A DNA stretch of 64,000 nucleotides from Kingdonia uniflora (Eukaryota; Streptophyta; Magnoliopsida; Ranunculales; Circaeasteraceae): assembly GCA_014058105.1 (NCBI GenBank), contig JACGCM010001659.1, positions 3,224,001 to 3,288,000 of the forward strand. Reading direction: 5' to 3'. Positions 43,886-56,300 of the stretch are shown here, one piece after another. The position numbers and the translations under genes were made by a program. Below the pieces are notes generated by a model. The model was not told where the DNA came from. It saw only the letters and a program-made list of their open reading frames with translations, and made no database searches. How positions within the stretch are numbered: position 1 is the stretch's first letter; every line of letters starts with the position of its first letter.

Positions 43886-46800
43886 TTAAGTTGATGATTC
43901 AGTAGAAGTTGCCACCGTCCTTTCTTCTGGAACTAGAGAAAGCTTTAAAGGCATTTGCAATGTCTCAGTGGCACTCTCTAACATCTCAACCACTTTGTTC
44001 ATGGATGGACGGTCAGTAGGCTTCAGTTGTATGCACCAAAGCGCAACCACGGCTAACTTCTTTGCTATTTTCCTTTCTTCTTCTGTGGCATCTTCTATTT
44101 CCATCTCGTCCTCGCGGGTGAGTTGATCATAAACATACTTCGGGAAGTAGATTTGGCTTGAATTCTCGGCATGCGCATTCAGATTCTTCCTTCTCCCTGC
44201 CATTTCCATCAATAACATTCCAAAACTATAAACGTCCGCTTTGTATGACACACCACCGATGTTCTTGTAAAATAATTCTGGAGCTATATATCCTATAGTC
44301 CCTCTGGCAGCAGTGAGTGTCACAATACTGTCATCTGTAGGATACAACTTTGCAAGGCCAAAGTCTGAAATTCTCGGGTTAAAGTTCTCGTCTAGAAGAA
44401 TGTTATGTGGCTTTATATCAAAATGTAAGATTTGCATCGTACAACCTTGATGCAAATATTCGATACCATGAGCCACTCCAAGTGCAATCTCGTACATTTT
44501 CTCCCAGCTCAAATGCATGTTTTTGTCATTTCCGGGGAAGATGTATTTCTCTAGAGACCCGTTGGGCATGAAATCATATATAAGAGCCTTTCTCGAGTTC
44601 TCCGCGCAAAATCCAGTGAGATGTACCACATTGACATGATGTATCCTTCCTATCGTAGCAACTTCATTAATGAAATCTTGCCCATTACTTTTCGACTTAC
44701 CCAACATCTTTACCGCTACAAAACGACCACTACGAAGTTTTCCTTTAAACACAGAACCAAAGCCACCCTGTCCCAATTTTTCTCTGAAACCTTTAGTCAT
44801 CTTCTTTACTTCTGAGTAGGAATATCTAATTGGTAGCAGATTGTTTTGACCTTGTAGAAACTCTTCAATCCCACAGTCCATTGATAAGTGTCTTCGGCGA
44901 AATTTATAGACCAGAAATACCAGAAGACATAAAATCCCACATAAAGTTCGTCCCACCAAGATAAAACCTGTAAAACAATGTCATAGACTACGTATCAAAA
45001 ATAAATTAAACAAAAAGGACATCCCACAATGATCTACAACTTCATAAAAACTCTGAAGCAATGGTAGAAACGCTGACCTATCATCTTGCATATCTTCTTA
45101 ATCCAGGCTGTCAAGAAAGTTAGAAAAAGAGTATAATGATATATAAGAAATTGTGAATACTAAAAGAAGGTAGCTGAGGATGTGCGTTAGTACTTACCCA
45201 AAATTTCATGACGATAGTTCTCATAGATGCCTACATCATTCAAGAAGAAAAGGATGTATAAGTTAGCTAAACATTATATCCTCCTGAAAATAATCAGAAA
45301 AATAAGTAGAACATTGCTTCTGTGCTACAACAGTGCTATGACCATTTTTAAAACCAGATTTGCTGTTTGAAAAGATATTTAGAGACTAATACTTGACTCT
45401 ATTCAATAAAATAACTAGTGAGATTAAAATACAGATAAACAGTGTTTAAACTACCTCATACATGGGGTGGAAAAGTTAAGAATTATAATAATACCCTAAC
45501 CTTATATTGTACATCGCATGACACTATCATAACTTACATCAACCATCACAAGCATACATTTTAAGCATTTTTCAATAATGAGATTGCGACTCACATAACT
45601 CCGATAGCTCATTTGCCTAAGTGGTAAAACTGGCACAAATAAAAATAACAACATAAACCATATTGTTAAAAACTAAGATTACGGAAGCTATTAACGAATA
45701 ATGATCTCTTTTATTTAATCAAAATACTACTACAACCTCTCTCTATTCTCTATTCTCTCTAGATCTCCTAGGGTTCTTCCCTTTCTCTCAATACTCAATA
45801 TAACATAACTCATACCCTAGGAAGGTCCCTTTCTCTCAATGCTCAACATAGCATACCTCATACTCTAGGAAAGAGATCTCCACCTCTTTCTCTCCACCTT
45901 TTTAGAGGATTCTTTAGAACAAAATATAATATCCTAACATAGGAAACAAAAATAGAGACAGGTCGCAAAACCGTGTACCTAGGTCGTGGGCGTGACGACC
46001 CACGACCTATCAGCTCCCCCCCCCCCCCCCCCCTCCCATTTAAGGATTCGTCCACGAATTCAAGGAGGCGGAAGATCAATTGTTGTTACCTCTGCGTCCT
46101 CATACTCTTGACAAAATTACTGTTCCAGTGCCTCATCGACGTGATCATATAACTGCTAGAAAATAAGTGTCATCGCTTTTCGTGGGCTAGAATACTCACG
46201 TTTCATGTCTTGTCTTGCCGCAGTTGTAACAAATGGATGTCCTGACAATCCCTGCTAGTATTCCCCCAACTGCTGGTGCGGTAGAAGTCAGTGTCAGTGT
46301 CACTATAGCTGGTGTGATAAAAGACGGAAAGCCTAAGGGTTTTAGCTTAGCTTTCACTCTACGAGCCATCTCAACTATCTCTTACAAGAACTGTGGAGAG
46401 AATAGATTATCTCGTCCTGAATACGCTTCGTAAGACCCAAACGAAAACGACTAACCCGTTGCGCCTCTAACCAGGATAAAACAACATGTGATGATAACAT
46501 GTAAAAGTCACTTGCGTAATCATCCACAGACTGACTCTGACCCTATCGTAAGGTCTGAAGCTTAGCAAAACTCTCCTCCTCGTAAGTGTTCAGGATAAAG
46601 CGAGCCAGCATCTCGCCCCTCATAACCTCTCAATCTGTAATGTAATCATGACCACTAAATACCTGGAACTGCTGAATATTTTCTCACCAATTTAGTGCGT
46701 ATCATGTCAGCTTTGTCTCAACCAATGCCACTGCCATCTGTCCAGTGTACTTCTTGAATATAAGCATTTTATCAACCATGTTTAACCAATCTATAAAACC

Positions 46801-49701
46801 ATCCGCATCTGATCTTCTATCAAAATCTTGCACGTTAATCTTCACATTAGAGTTCAAATTCTGGAACGCATAAAGAATAGTATTCGCGATCTGACTCTCT
46901 AGGTTGCCCTGGTAGCCATACCCCTGAGTACCATATTGTGGTTGCTGTCTGTACCAAATGGAACCAATACCCGTAGTCGGTTGATAGTTGTCCGTACAAA
47001 AATGTGTTCCAAAGTTATTCGGCACGTTACCGCGACCTCGACCTCTTCTGTCATGGAAACCGTATCTGTCCCCGTGTCCTCTCTAGTTAGAGTCATCCCA
47101 ATACCGGTTCTTAGCTGAGAACCCGTTGCCCGACACCCATTATCGCTGCTGACTACCCGGTCCTGAATATCTTGGTCCCTGAAGAGGCGTATGGTCCCTT
47201 TGTGGTATAGGGGGCACGTAAGGTGTTGCCCCCGCTGACATCTGCCCCCTAAAATTTTGTTCTTGATGTCTCCCATCACCGCCAAAATTCTCGGAGAACC
47301 CATTATTATTTTTGTAAATGCTACGATGCCCTACACCTGAATCTTTGTGCAAGGACCACGAGTCAAGAGCCCGTGTTGGAATGGTTGTTATCGGCGTTGT
47401 TCGGTGAATGTTGGTGACCAACGACGTTATCGGTTGTCCACCTGTGTCTATCGTAACTGATAGCTCTACTGTCGTCGTCACTAACGTACCCTGGGTTACT
47501 GAGATGACCGGAGGGTCAGCGAAGGTTGGTGTCTTCATTGGAAAAAAGCCTCCCTGATCTGTCGGTGCCCCTCTCTCTTCTTCATCCACAATTATGTCAG
47601 TCGGGATTGACAAAGGAAAAACAGTTTGACTTGCGATATGTAAACGCATCCCAACAGTGGACGTTCCCATGCGCTCCACACGTGAGGTAGTCACGTGTGG
47701 CATTCATCCTCTCACTGCCTTGTCTCATGCCTGTCTCGCCCTGACTGTAACCTAGCATGCCCTGCCCGAATCTTTGTATGCCTTGAACCATTCCATCCAT
47801 GCTCTGCCTATGCCGTGGCATACTCTGCCCCTGCCTAGGCATGCCACGGTCAGGCTTGCAAATTTTTCAATGCTTTCGACATCCACGGTCAGGCTTGCAA
47901 ACAAATTGTAAATATAGGTCCTCTCTTCTTCTGGCTCGAACCTCCCAACGTGATCTCGGGAGAACATCACTTCATTTCCACGCCTAACTACTTGCAACGA
48001 CAGCGGATTCATAGGATTAATGCTCACTAGTTGTCAGTCGCGCATAAAAGATCTCATTGGAAGACTTTTCCTTCTCCCCTTACTTGGCCCTCCCTTGCTA
48101 CCGTCGATTTCGTCCCCCACAATTTCCGACAAGGCTACTCTTGCCAGATTTGACATCACCGCTAACAATAGTGTTTCAATTTGTGTCGTCACAACCTTGT
48201 TAGACGCTGTTAAATCTGCAATAGCATTTTCTACTGATTTCAAACGCTCATTGTGTTTGTTTGATCAATTTCGTCAGTGTTTTCTTACCTATCTTCTTAA
48301 AAAAAATTATACCAAATTCGATCTAGCTTTGGTACCAATTTGTTAAAAACTAAGATTGCGGAAGCTACCAACGAATAATGATATCTTTTATTTAATCAAA
48401 ATACTACTACAAGCTTTCTTTATTCTCTCTAGATCACCTAGGGTTATTCTCTTTCTCTCAATACTCAACATAACATATCAGATCTCCAACACTTTCTCTA
48501 CACTCCTAAAACAGGAAACTACTAGAATAATTTATTTTTAGAGGATTCTTTAGAACAAAATATAATATCCTAAAATAAACTAGCAAAGGAAACAAAAAAA
48601 GAGACCGATCACAAAACCATGCGCCTAGGTCGTGGGCGTGACGACCCAAGAACTGTCACATATGTTGGAAAGCTGGAGCCATTAGAAATAGTGTTTACCT
48701 TCACCACTAAGAAAGAAAGACAAAAAAAATTGCGGATGGACGAGGATTATCATTTTCCTAAATTTCACAAAAGACACATAAATCAACATTGCAAATGGTG
48801 TGTGCATTTCGTTGCTAAAGTGATAATAATATAATGTTGTGGCCCATACTAATTTTACTTAAAAATAATAGAGATAATCTTTAAGCACATGGACATGGCG
48901 TAACATTAATTATCCAAAGGGAACTCAAGTTTAGAGCTTACAATGGATGGTTAGTCGTCCCAAGCAATAGTAGCCGTAACATATCACTTTGTTATCAGAA
49001 TCTAGACTACATCCATCAGCCCCTCTAGCAAAGCATTTTCCACAGTAGATGTTATACCATTCAATCTCAATCCCCCTCAGCAATCCTTGGTGAATGTCAG
49101 AAAAAGAAGTGTTCCAAAATTCTGTATCCTCCTCCCAATCCACAGTAGATGTTACAACCGTCAAGATAATAATGCACGAATCCTTCAAATCCGACACCGG
49201 CATCCTTCCCGACACAACATAAGAGTACATATCCGAGGAGTTGGTCCGGTTGATACAAGAACTAGAATCCAGATAATTTGGCGACTCGACCCGAAACGGA
49301 CAATTCAGAAAAACTACTGCATCGAAGAACCAAGGAAGCTTGTATGGATCTTTGACGCTAAAGTTGCCCTTCGTCAAGGAATGACGTGGCAATGAGGAAC
49401 AAATGCCACTCTGCAGGCCAGTATCCATAATTCTCATTGTAAAATTTGTATATGAAATAGAGTTGACAAAATACTTGCCTGAATACAAGTGTAGAATTGT
49501 ACGGTTGTTCTCGCAAGAGAGTTCGTACTTACGGTTCCCGCATCTGCGAGGATCTCCTTTCAACCGAAAAGGATAGCTTATGTTGCGTATATTTCCACAT
49601 GAAGAAGGATTACAGTGGTTTTGTCTCTTACCATTACAATCTTCAAAGAAGAGAGTAAGAAAGATAGCTACACATACCAGAGAACAGAGGTTTCTCCCCA
49701 T
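43886..49701 (-). CDS. LRK10L-type receptor-like kinase (GUB_WAK_bind, TM, kinase), 634 aa, four exons
   Basis: Membrane receptor kinase predicted to sense a cell-wall or extracellular ligand and signal by Ser/Thr phosphorylation. Exons on the minus strand: 49701-48942, 45230-45198, 45107-45078, 44967-43886. All junctions have AG/GT borders, every exon joins in phase 1, and the total is exactly 635 codons with stop. Residues 1-24 form a signal peptide ([19 protein letters not shown]...). Residues ~28-250 are a Cys-rich GUB_WAK_bind/WAK-associated ectodomain ([20 protein letters not shown]). A TM segment at ~276-296 leads to a kinase: GQGGFG 340-345, VAVK Lys 361, catalytic loop HFDIKPHN with Asp 458, DFG 476-478, APE 503-505. 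HFD replaces HRD, so it is a non-RD kinase. Intron 1 (48941-45231) carries a gag-only retroelement. It is divergent from the 50329 gene with 627 bp between them. No lesion is seen. Confidence 0.93.
45664..46012 (-). repeat. 3' LTR of the gag-only element
   Basis: On the plus strand it starts TGTTAAAAACTAAGATTACG and ends GACCTATCA. It is 31 bp longer than its partner because of a small internal expansion around 45790-45870. Confidence 0.9.
46013..46037 (-). promoter_or_regulatory. polypurine tract with an 18-base homopolymer
   Basis: Eighteen consecutive C on the plus strand (46016-46033), read as G on the element's strand, directly abut the 3' LTR. This is the plus-strand priming site. The adjacent TTCGTCCACGAATTC is a relic of the pol 3' end. 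Confidence 0.8.
46100..48330 (-). pseudogene. retroelement gag, decayed
   Basis: Minus-strand pieces form a Ty3/gypsy gag. An N-terminal part (48243-48034) gives [21 protein letters not shown] Gly/Arg/Tyr-rich middle (47842-46900) has [17 protein letters not shown] repeats. A capsid part (46840-46480) has [20 protein letters not shown], then [18 protein letters not shown] and, after a stop, blocks matching the family pattern of a retrotransposon gag domain. Stops and frameshifts throughout show it makes no product. No protease, RT or integrase is found. Confidence 0.7.
48341..48658 (-). repeat. 5' LTR of the gag-only element
   Basis: On the plus strand it starts TGTTAAAAACTAAGATTGCG and ends GAACTGTCA. 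Its promoter would face leftward, the same direction as the host kinase gene. Confidence 0.9.
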
Positions 49702-50328
49702 GTTTATTTTTTTGCAAAGATTTCGAGCACATCAAGATTCAAGTGTGCTCCAAATCAACCACTAAAACTGTTTATCACTGAGTCTGCTCTTTCATTCATC
49801 GTAAAGACCACTTACCCAAAAGCTTACCCTTCAAACAAGATTCAAGAGTGGCATTTTGTGAAGGAGTAGGTAGGTACTCCCCGATAGTTGCAAAGCGCGA
49901 CTCCTATAAGACTAGTGTAATCATTCCACCACCACTGAAAGTGGATAGTGGGGAGACTCCTCTTGTTGACTCGAAAATTCTTGTAATCATTCCATCACCA
50001 CTGAAAGTGGATAGTGGTGAGACTCCTCTTGTTGACTCGAAAATTCTTGTAATCATTCCATCACCACTGAAAGTGGATAGTGGTGAGACTCCTCTTGTTG
50101 ACTCGAAAATTCTTGTAATCATTCCATCACCACTGAAAGTGGATAGTGGTGAGACTCCTCTTGTTGACTCGAAAATTCTTGTAATCATTCCATCACCACT
50201 GAAAGTGGATAGTGGTGAGACTCCTCTTGTTGACTCGAAAATTCTTATAATTTCATGCTATTTTCATAAATTGTGGTTGCCATAAAAAACCAAGAAATTC
50301 TGACCATCCCTGTGAGATATCCGCGGCA
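49702..50328. promoter_or_regulatory. shared promoter region of two divergent receptor kinase genes
   Basis: 627 bp separate the two start codons. More than half of it is a 66-bp repeat array (49917-50246), each unit containing TTGACT, a W-box core recognised by WRKY factors. No convincing TATA box is seen for either gene. A shared or coordinated defence-type control is an inference from the head-to-head layout and these sites. Confidence 0.6.
49917..50246. repeat. minisatellite, five exact-length 66-bp units
   Basis: Units start at 49917, 49983, 50049, 50115 and 50181. Units 2-5 are essentially identical and unit 1 differs at a few bases. Each contains an inverted pair CACCACT...AGTGGTG separated by ten bases, and TTGACT (49966, 50032, 50098, 50164, 50230). 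Because 66 is a multiple of three, both strands stay open, but the sequence is promoter DNA, not a gene. Confidence 0.97.
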
Positions 50329-53300
50329 ATGGAGATGAGTAGAAAATTCCTGATAATTTTCCTACTCATTCTCCACTATACTCCTCTCGAGGCAAGCCAG
50401 GATGAGTGCAGTAGAGTATCAAGATGCAAACATCATGCCCCTGCTGTCCGATTTCCATTCAAATTAAAAGGTCACCACCCTGACCATTGTGGTTATCCCG
50501 GGTTCGAATTATATTGCACTACTGAAAAAGAAACTATGGTGAAGCTACCATCTTCAGGAGACTTCATAGTGAAAAGCATAAATTACAAATCTCAGTTCAT
50601 GGATATCGCTGATCCGGATAATTGCATTCCTCGGCGTCTCCTACAACACCTCAACTTCTCTGAATCTCCTTTTCACCAGTTTAAAATAAACATCATGGAT
50701 GAATATGGCCCAGTAGTAGTCCACCTCGAAGAGTTCAACTTAACATTTTTTAATTGCTCACCTGGGTATAGATATACTACACAATTGATTTCCACGTCGT
50801 ATAAGTTAAGTTGCCTTGGTGCGCCAGGATATGAAGTTCGTGCTATTTATGCTGGAGAGATCATTGCCGGGCTTGGAGAAGCTTTGCGCCTAACGTCTTG
50901 CAGAAAAATTCAGACCATAAAACATGTTTTAATGCGAGGATCTGATGACCACCAATATGAGTTTTTTCTACGCTTTAGTTGGTCCTTACCAATATGCAGA
51001 AGTTGTGAAGAACTGGGCATGCGATGTAGATTAAAGAATTGGACTATACCACCCATCACTGAATGTTTTAACACTACCAATAAACCAGATCTGCTTGCAA
51101 AAGGTATGTAATAAATTTCATCTGTTAATTCAAGCATAGTTATCGTTACGATATTGTGAGATTAACACCCATTCTGAACATCTCTTTTCTTCGATAATTA
51201 CTTTCTTTGAAGTTATGAAACAAGCACTAATTGACAAAAACCCCAAGTAAGTTAAAAGAAGCCGTTTTGGGCACCAGTATTCTTAGTGCCCAGAGCACAG
51301 CGGAATATGAGGCAGTGCGGCGTACATGCACGTGCGGCCGGCATGTACAAGCCTTCACTGGGCGCGACGACGCCAGTGAAATATGCTCACGAATGCTATA
51401 ACGACATCCGGATAATCCTGGATACTCGTGAGGGGTCATCGAATATGTATTCGGTATAGGCGACAACACTGAAGGTTCCCTCAATAATCCTTATAGCGTA
51501 ATCACTCGTGACTGGGCGCGAGGTATGGATAACACACCTGTCCTGTAGCGGATCAGGGTAGCTCACTATGCCGGGTTCCAGATATATGATATATATATAT
51601 ATATATATATATATAAATGGGCGATGAGCATGGACTAGCTGTATAGTCCATTTATAAGGGGCAGTACGTCGCGATTGGCTCGTGGGGCATAGCAACGGTA
51701 TAGCGGCACCCTATGAAGCCTTATCTGGGAAAGCGGCCCGCATTGTAAAGCAATGTCTCCTAATATTTCCTAGGCCAAAGAGAACTCATGAACATCTCTT
51801 GTGGATAGCCCATGAGCGGGGGTCCAAGATGACCAAGCTGTAAAACTTACTTTGTCATGGGGAGGTTTGGACCAACTTCCTCCTTAATATAGCTACTAAA
51901 TAAATAGCTAGGTTTTAAAAGTAAACATCAAAAGTGGAGACCAAGCTATAAAGCTTACTTTGTGATGGGGGAGGTTTAGACCAACTTCCTCTTTAATATA
52001 GCTACTAAATAAATAGTTAGTTTCTAAAATAAAACATCAAAAGTGAAGACGAAGCGTATTGGCACTTCTCGCCCCCTTAACTAATTCCATTTTCAACGAA
52101 ACTTGGCGTGTAGCTATATTAGTGATTTTACTGAAATTTTTTATATAACTAGGTTATGATCCCGTACTACACATGAATGCTTAAAAATCAATAAATGCAA
52201 AAATAGAGACTAAATTTTTGAATGCCAAATTTTGGAAGGAAAAAATATCAATAATAAACCCAGATTGTTTCAATGTGGAAAATCAATTGCACAAAATCAT
52301 AAAATTAAACACTATAATTTAGTCAATGTTATCCGGGAGGATCTAGAAAGTATCACTAATTTAGTGTCATACTTCTATTTTAGAGTATTTATCTAGTTTT
52401 AGAAGTATGAGTTCTTATTTTTATTTAAAGTATTACACTAATTTAGTAATAGAAGTCTAACTTCTAAAAAAGGACTTGTATCATATAAAAGGATAAACAT
52501 AAGGTTAGAAAACCTAATTGGAATTTAGGAGTTCTATTATAATCTTTCTATGGAGCAATAAATAAACCGTAAGAGGAGATTTTCCTTCTCACCAATTCTA
52601 TTGTATGTCCTTCACTATCTTTTTTTTTTGTTCTTCTAATTAGAACTCTCCTAACAATTATGGATTACAATGTACAAATTATTCGTTTCAGTAAACAAAG
52701 TTACTCAAGCGGTTAAAAAAACGTGAGAATCTAATCAATTGCTAAAAACCTACTAATAAAACAATGGAAATTGCTTTTACCATCTATAACAATCACCGTT
52801 TCCCACAAAAATCAGCATTACAAAAGACAAAAAATTCATCCTAAACAAGGCAAACTTATTGTCCCAGTTGAATTACACTTACAATAATGCTTCAAATGTC
52901 AATATTCCAGACAATAAGTAAAAGAAAAAAATATCACCAACGAAAGAAGAAATGTTAACATAAAAGGCCAACATTTTTTATGAAGCACCATTAACAATAA
53001 CTCTAATATGTATCGAACTCATCATCCAAAAAATTGGTTACATTTCAAAATTCTTATATAGATATAATGACATTGTGAAAAACAACTTCTACACTTGTAT
53101 ATGTTGTCATAGTTAGATAATCTCTCATCTTGCGAGGGATGTAACACCGCTACCATTGCTCGCATCCTTTACCAACACCATTACTATATCCACCAGTCCC
53201 ACATTACAAAAATGAATTTAGTTTTGAAAAAAAAAACGTCTGCCCAATTAGTCAAGCTTGAACCGGGGAGTCCAATCTTGGAACTAGTGGTTTAATATCC

Positions 53301-56300
53301 TCCTGTACTTGGGACCGGAATTCCTGGTTTGTATCGGATTACTATGTCTTCTTCGGGAAACACAAAATCCGATAGAGAGAAGCCTTAATCCCACTAGACC
53401 ATCTCTAGCAGTTACCCACTAACCCATTACATCAATAACTGAATAAAATAAAATAAATAAAACCTTGGAGAGAGTGGCTCCAACAAAGAGACCTAGAGAG
53501 AGACACCATCTCTCTAAGTATAAGTACGCATTAGTGAGAGCCGTGATACATCATATGATCTATTACTTAATTTTACAGCTTCAGGACATTTTTAGCTCTA
53601 CTGTATTAATATGACATTTTCATCTAGCATAATACATGGGCAATTTTTAAAATTAAATTGGGTTGCGTCTTCTATAATTAATTACTCAAGGCATATCCAA
53701 GCAATCAAAGACCAACTACAACAAAAATAGAGGAATAATACCAAAATTATGGCCAGTCTCAGGTAGAAAGAATATCCAAAGCAATCAAAGACTAGCTACA
53801 ACAATATTTCCTAACTGATACGAAAAAGAGACTCGTACCTCACTTTAGGATTGCAAAAAGCTTGCTCTTTCAAAGCTGTGAAGTTGTAAGAATGATGAAA
53901 ACCTCGATTAAGAGCAACTTTTACTGGGAAAAACAAAGAAGCAAAGAGATGCATTGAAAAACATTCCAAGTTGATCAAAAACAACTTGATGTGTGTTTGA
54001 TCTTATGAGAAAATGAAATTTTGAAGAGCTTTGAGATGGATTTACTCTTAAAGACATTGTCTCCACATCGACGATTTCTTCTTAAAGCGCCAACATTTTA
54101 TTTGTACCTATGAGAAATTAATGAATGCTCAAATTGATTTTTAGAAATTAGGTAATAACGACCTTATATCATTACTCTTTTAAGATTATTGATATGATCT
54201 TATAGTAATTTGGGCAAAAATAAAAATGAGATGAAGAGATAAAAGATCGTGGAAACTTACATTGATTATTTATATTTACCCAATATGATCATAAAAAAAA
54301 TTGGGGCTCAAACTGAGTCATTGTAGCTAATCAGGAGCAATCTTAATAATACTCTAACGTTAATATTTCCTGAGAAAAATAATGCAGATTTGGAAACAAT
54401 TAATGGGTTTTCTAAGACAAACCTAAAATGCAGAAGAATTCAAACAAATAGCGTATTGATTCCTTCCTCTCATATATAAATATATATTCCTTCCTCATCA
54501 GGGCAGTCATGCTCATGACCTTTAAACTTAATGAGTGATGCACATTTAAAGTTTGATGGTTACTTTAGTCATAATCTCGAGGAGAAAAACTCAAAGTACT
54601 TTTATAGGCCATTTACATCATTGGAAAGAGTTTTTTATAAGGTTTTAGTGATCTTTATTTCTAGTAGCGTACGAAAAACTAACCTCTTAAAAGCACTTGA
54701 TATTAGCACAAAGAAAAAAGTACAGAAAAATCATATGATTTCGGTATAACAAATAATTAAGAAAGGCTAAAAGATTACGATCACTCACCGCTTCGCAGAT
54801 TATTGTAAGCATCGAAGAACAGCTTAACCGAAGACATTTTAAATCATTCCTTGGATTGCAAGAATTCACATTTCCCTGGTTATGGTAAGATTAGAGGGAA
54901 ATTAAACTATCAAAGGGTTAAATAACAACTATTTACAGAAGCAAAATAACTGATTTCAGACTTAGTTGAATTTTCCATATCTAATAAAACTATGAGATTC
55001 TAAGAAATTAGGAGAATTGAAAGAAATTGTAAGAGCATCAACCCATCAAATTTATGTCATTGCTAACTGAGGCAGTACCTGCTAACCCTAAATATCATCT
55101 TAGAAATTAAATAGGATTACTCACCCGAGGATTCCTAAATTATGGAAGATTTGAGGATAAAAAGGTTGAGAAGAATCTTAACAGTGATTGAAAACTCAGC
55201 CAAAGTAATTCTAGAACCCTCTGCTCAACCTGCAAACAAATTAAAAATCACAAAAGACCTAATTATTCAATTTTAAGAAAAATTCTTAGAAATCATAGCT
55301 CAAATGAGCAAATCACTCTTAAAATCTAGGTTATTAGAATTTTACCTTATGTAGAGGTGGGAAAGACAATCGTAGTTGAGAGATCCACAAACTCTGATGA
55401 GATATAGTTGAAAATGAAGCATTAAAGGTAATTGCATTAATGCTGAAATTTGATTTCTCAAGCACAAATTGATGAAGAAGGGGCGTTACAGACCTTTCGA
55501 GTCGTTTTCATGAAAGAAGATGAAACAATTGGGTCCCACAAAGTAAAAGAGGGAAAGCGTAGAAGTTTCAAACATTGGTAATCAAGAGAGTTAATCTCAG
55601 AGTTTAATTTGTCCTTGTCAACTTTTGCACACCACGTAGGTCAAAACTGAGATTTATAATATAGATAAAACCTTTCAAACTAAAATAGCACTAGCAATTA
55701 ATGTGTTAATGGCAGAAAATTTTAACCTTTAAGATGCCCGATTTATTGTTGGAATAAGAGGTACACTACTTTTTTACAAAGAGTTTGCAATTTTTCACCC
55801 TGCCTCTATGGCCATTAAAGTAAGAAACTCAAAGATAGTCATTGTAATCCAAGAGAGATACAAGCACAAGCCGCGTATAACCCTAGCTAGCGCCTAATAT
55901 CAAAACTTAGGAACCCTAATGTCGACGCTAGCTTAAATCCTATGTGGATTTATAAAATTAGATTAGCATGCTTGAAAAAGCTAATAACATCAATCTTCCA
56001 TTATGAAAGAGTTCGTCCACGAACTCAGATAACAGAATACCAGTCCCAATCAGCTGGTAGACCCTTATTGCAATCTTCAGAGTTAAAGGGTTTCATCTTC
56101 AAGTGAGCTGGGACTGCATTTTAAGTACTCATTCAAAGCATCATCCAATGCGTGGGTGTTAACGGGATAAAACGATATCCTTCGAATTGCAGTTCGTTGA
56201 TTCGGGCTGAACCGATGCATGGATCAATGTCTCAGACTCCACATACCCTAGATTGCCTTGTGGATTAATTGCAAGCTTTGGAGTGCACATTGGTTCGTGG

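Larger units (their letters stand above)
45664..48658 (-). mobile_element. gag-only LTR element (TR-GAG type) in an intron of the left kinase gene
   Basis: Two related LTRs (45664-46012 and 48341-48658) with TG...CA ends are flanked by an exact 5-bp duplication CATAT (45659-45663 and 48659-48663). Minus orientation is shown by the tRNA primer-like TTGGTACCAAAGC next to the right LTR (48328-48340) and a C-run (G-run on the minus strand) next to the left LTR. It is about 3.0 kb. Only gag-derived sequence and a scrap of the pol 3' end are present, so it is non-autonomous and of the terminal-repeat-with-gag kind. It lies wholly within intron 1, and the gene's splice sites and frame stay intact. 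Confidence 0.9.

Noticed and set aside
49917..50246. CRISPR-like regular repeats
   Set aside because: Units are contiguous 66-bp copies without unique spacers, in plant nuclear DNA; it is a minisatellite.
49848..50285. Open frames on both strands with 22-residue repeats
   Set aside because: They arise from a 66-bp DNA repeat whose length is a multiple of three; no start context or protein-like feature, and it lies between two start codons.
52680..52740. tRNA-like phrase (ACTCAAGCGGTTAAA)
   Set aside because: Only an A-box-like string; no B box at the right distance and no cloverleaf.
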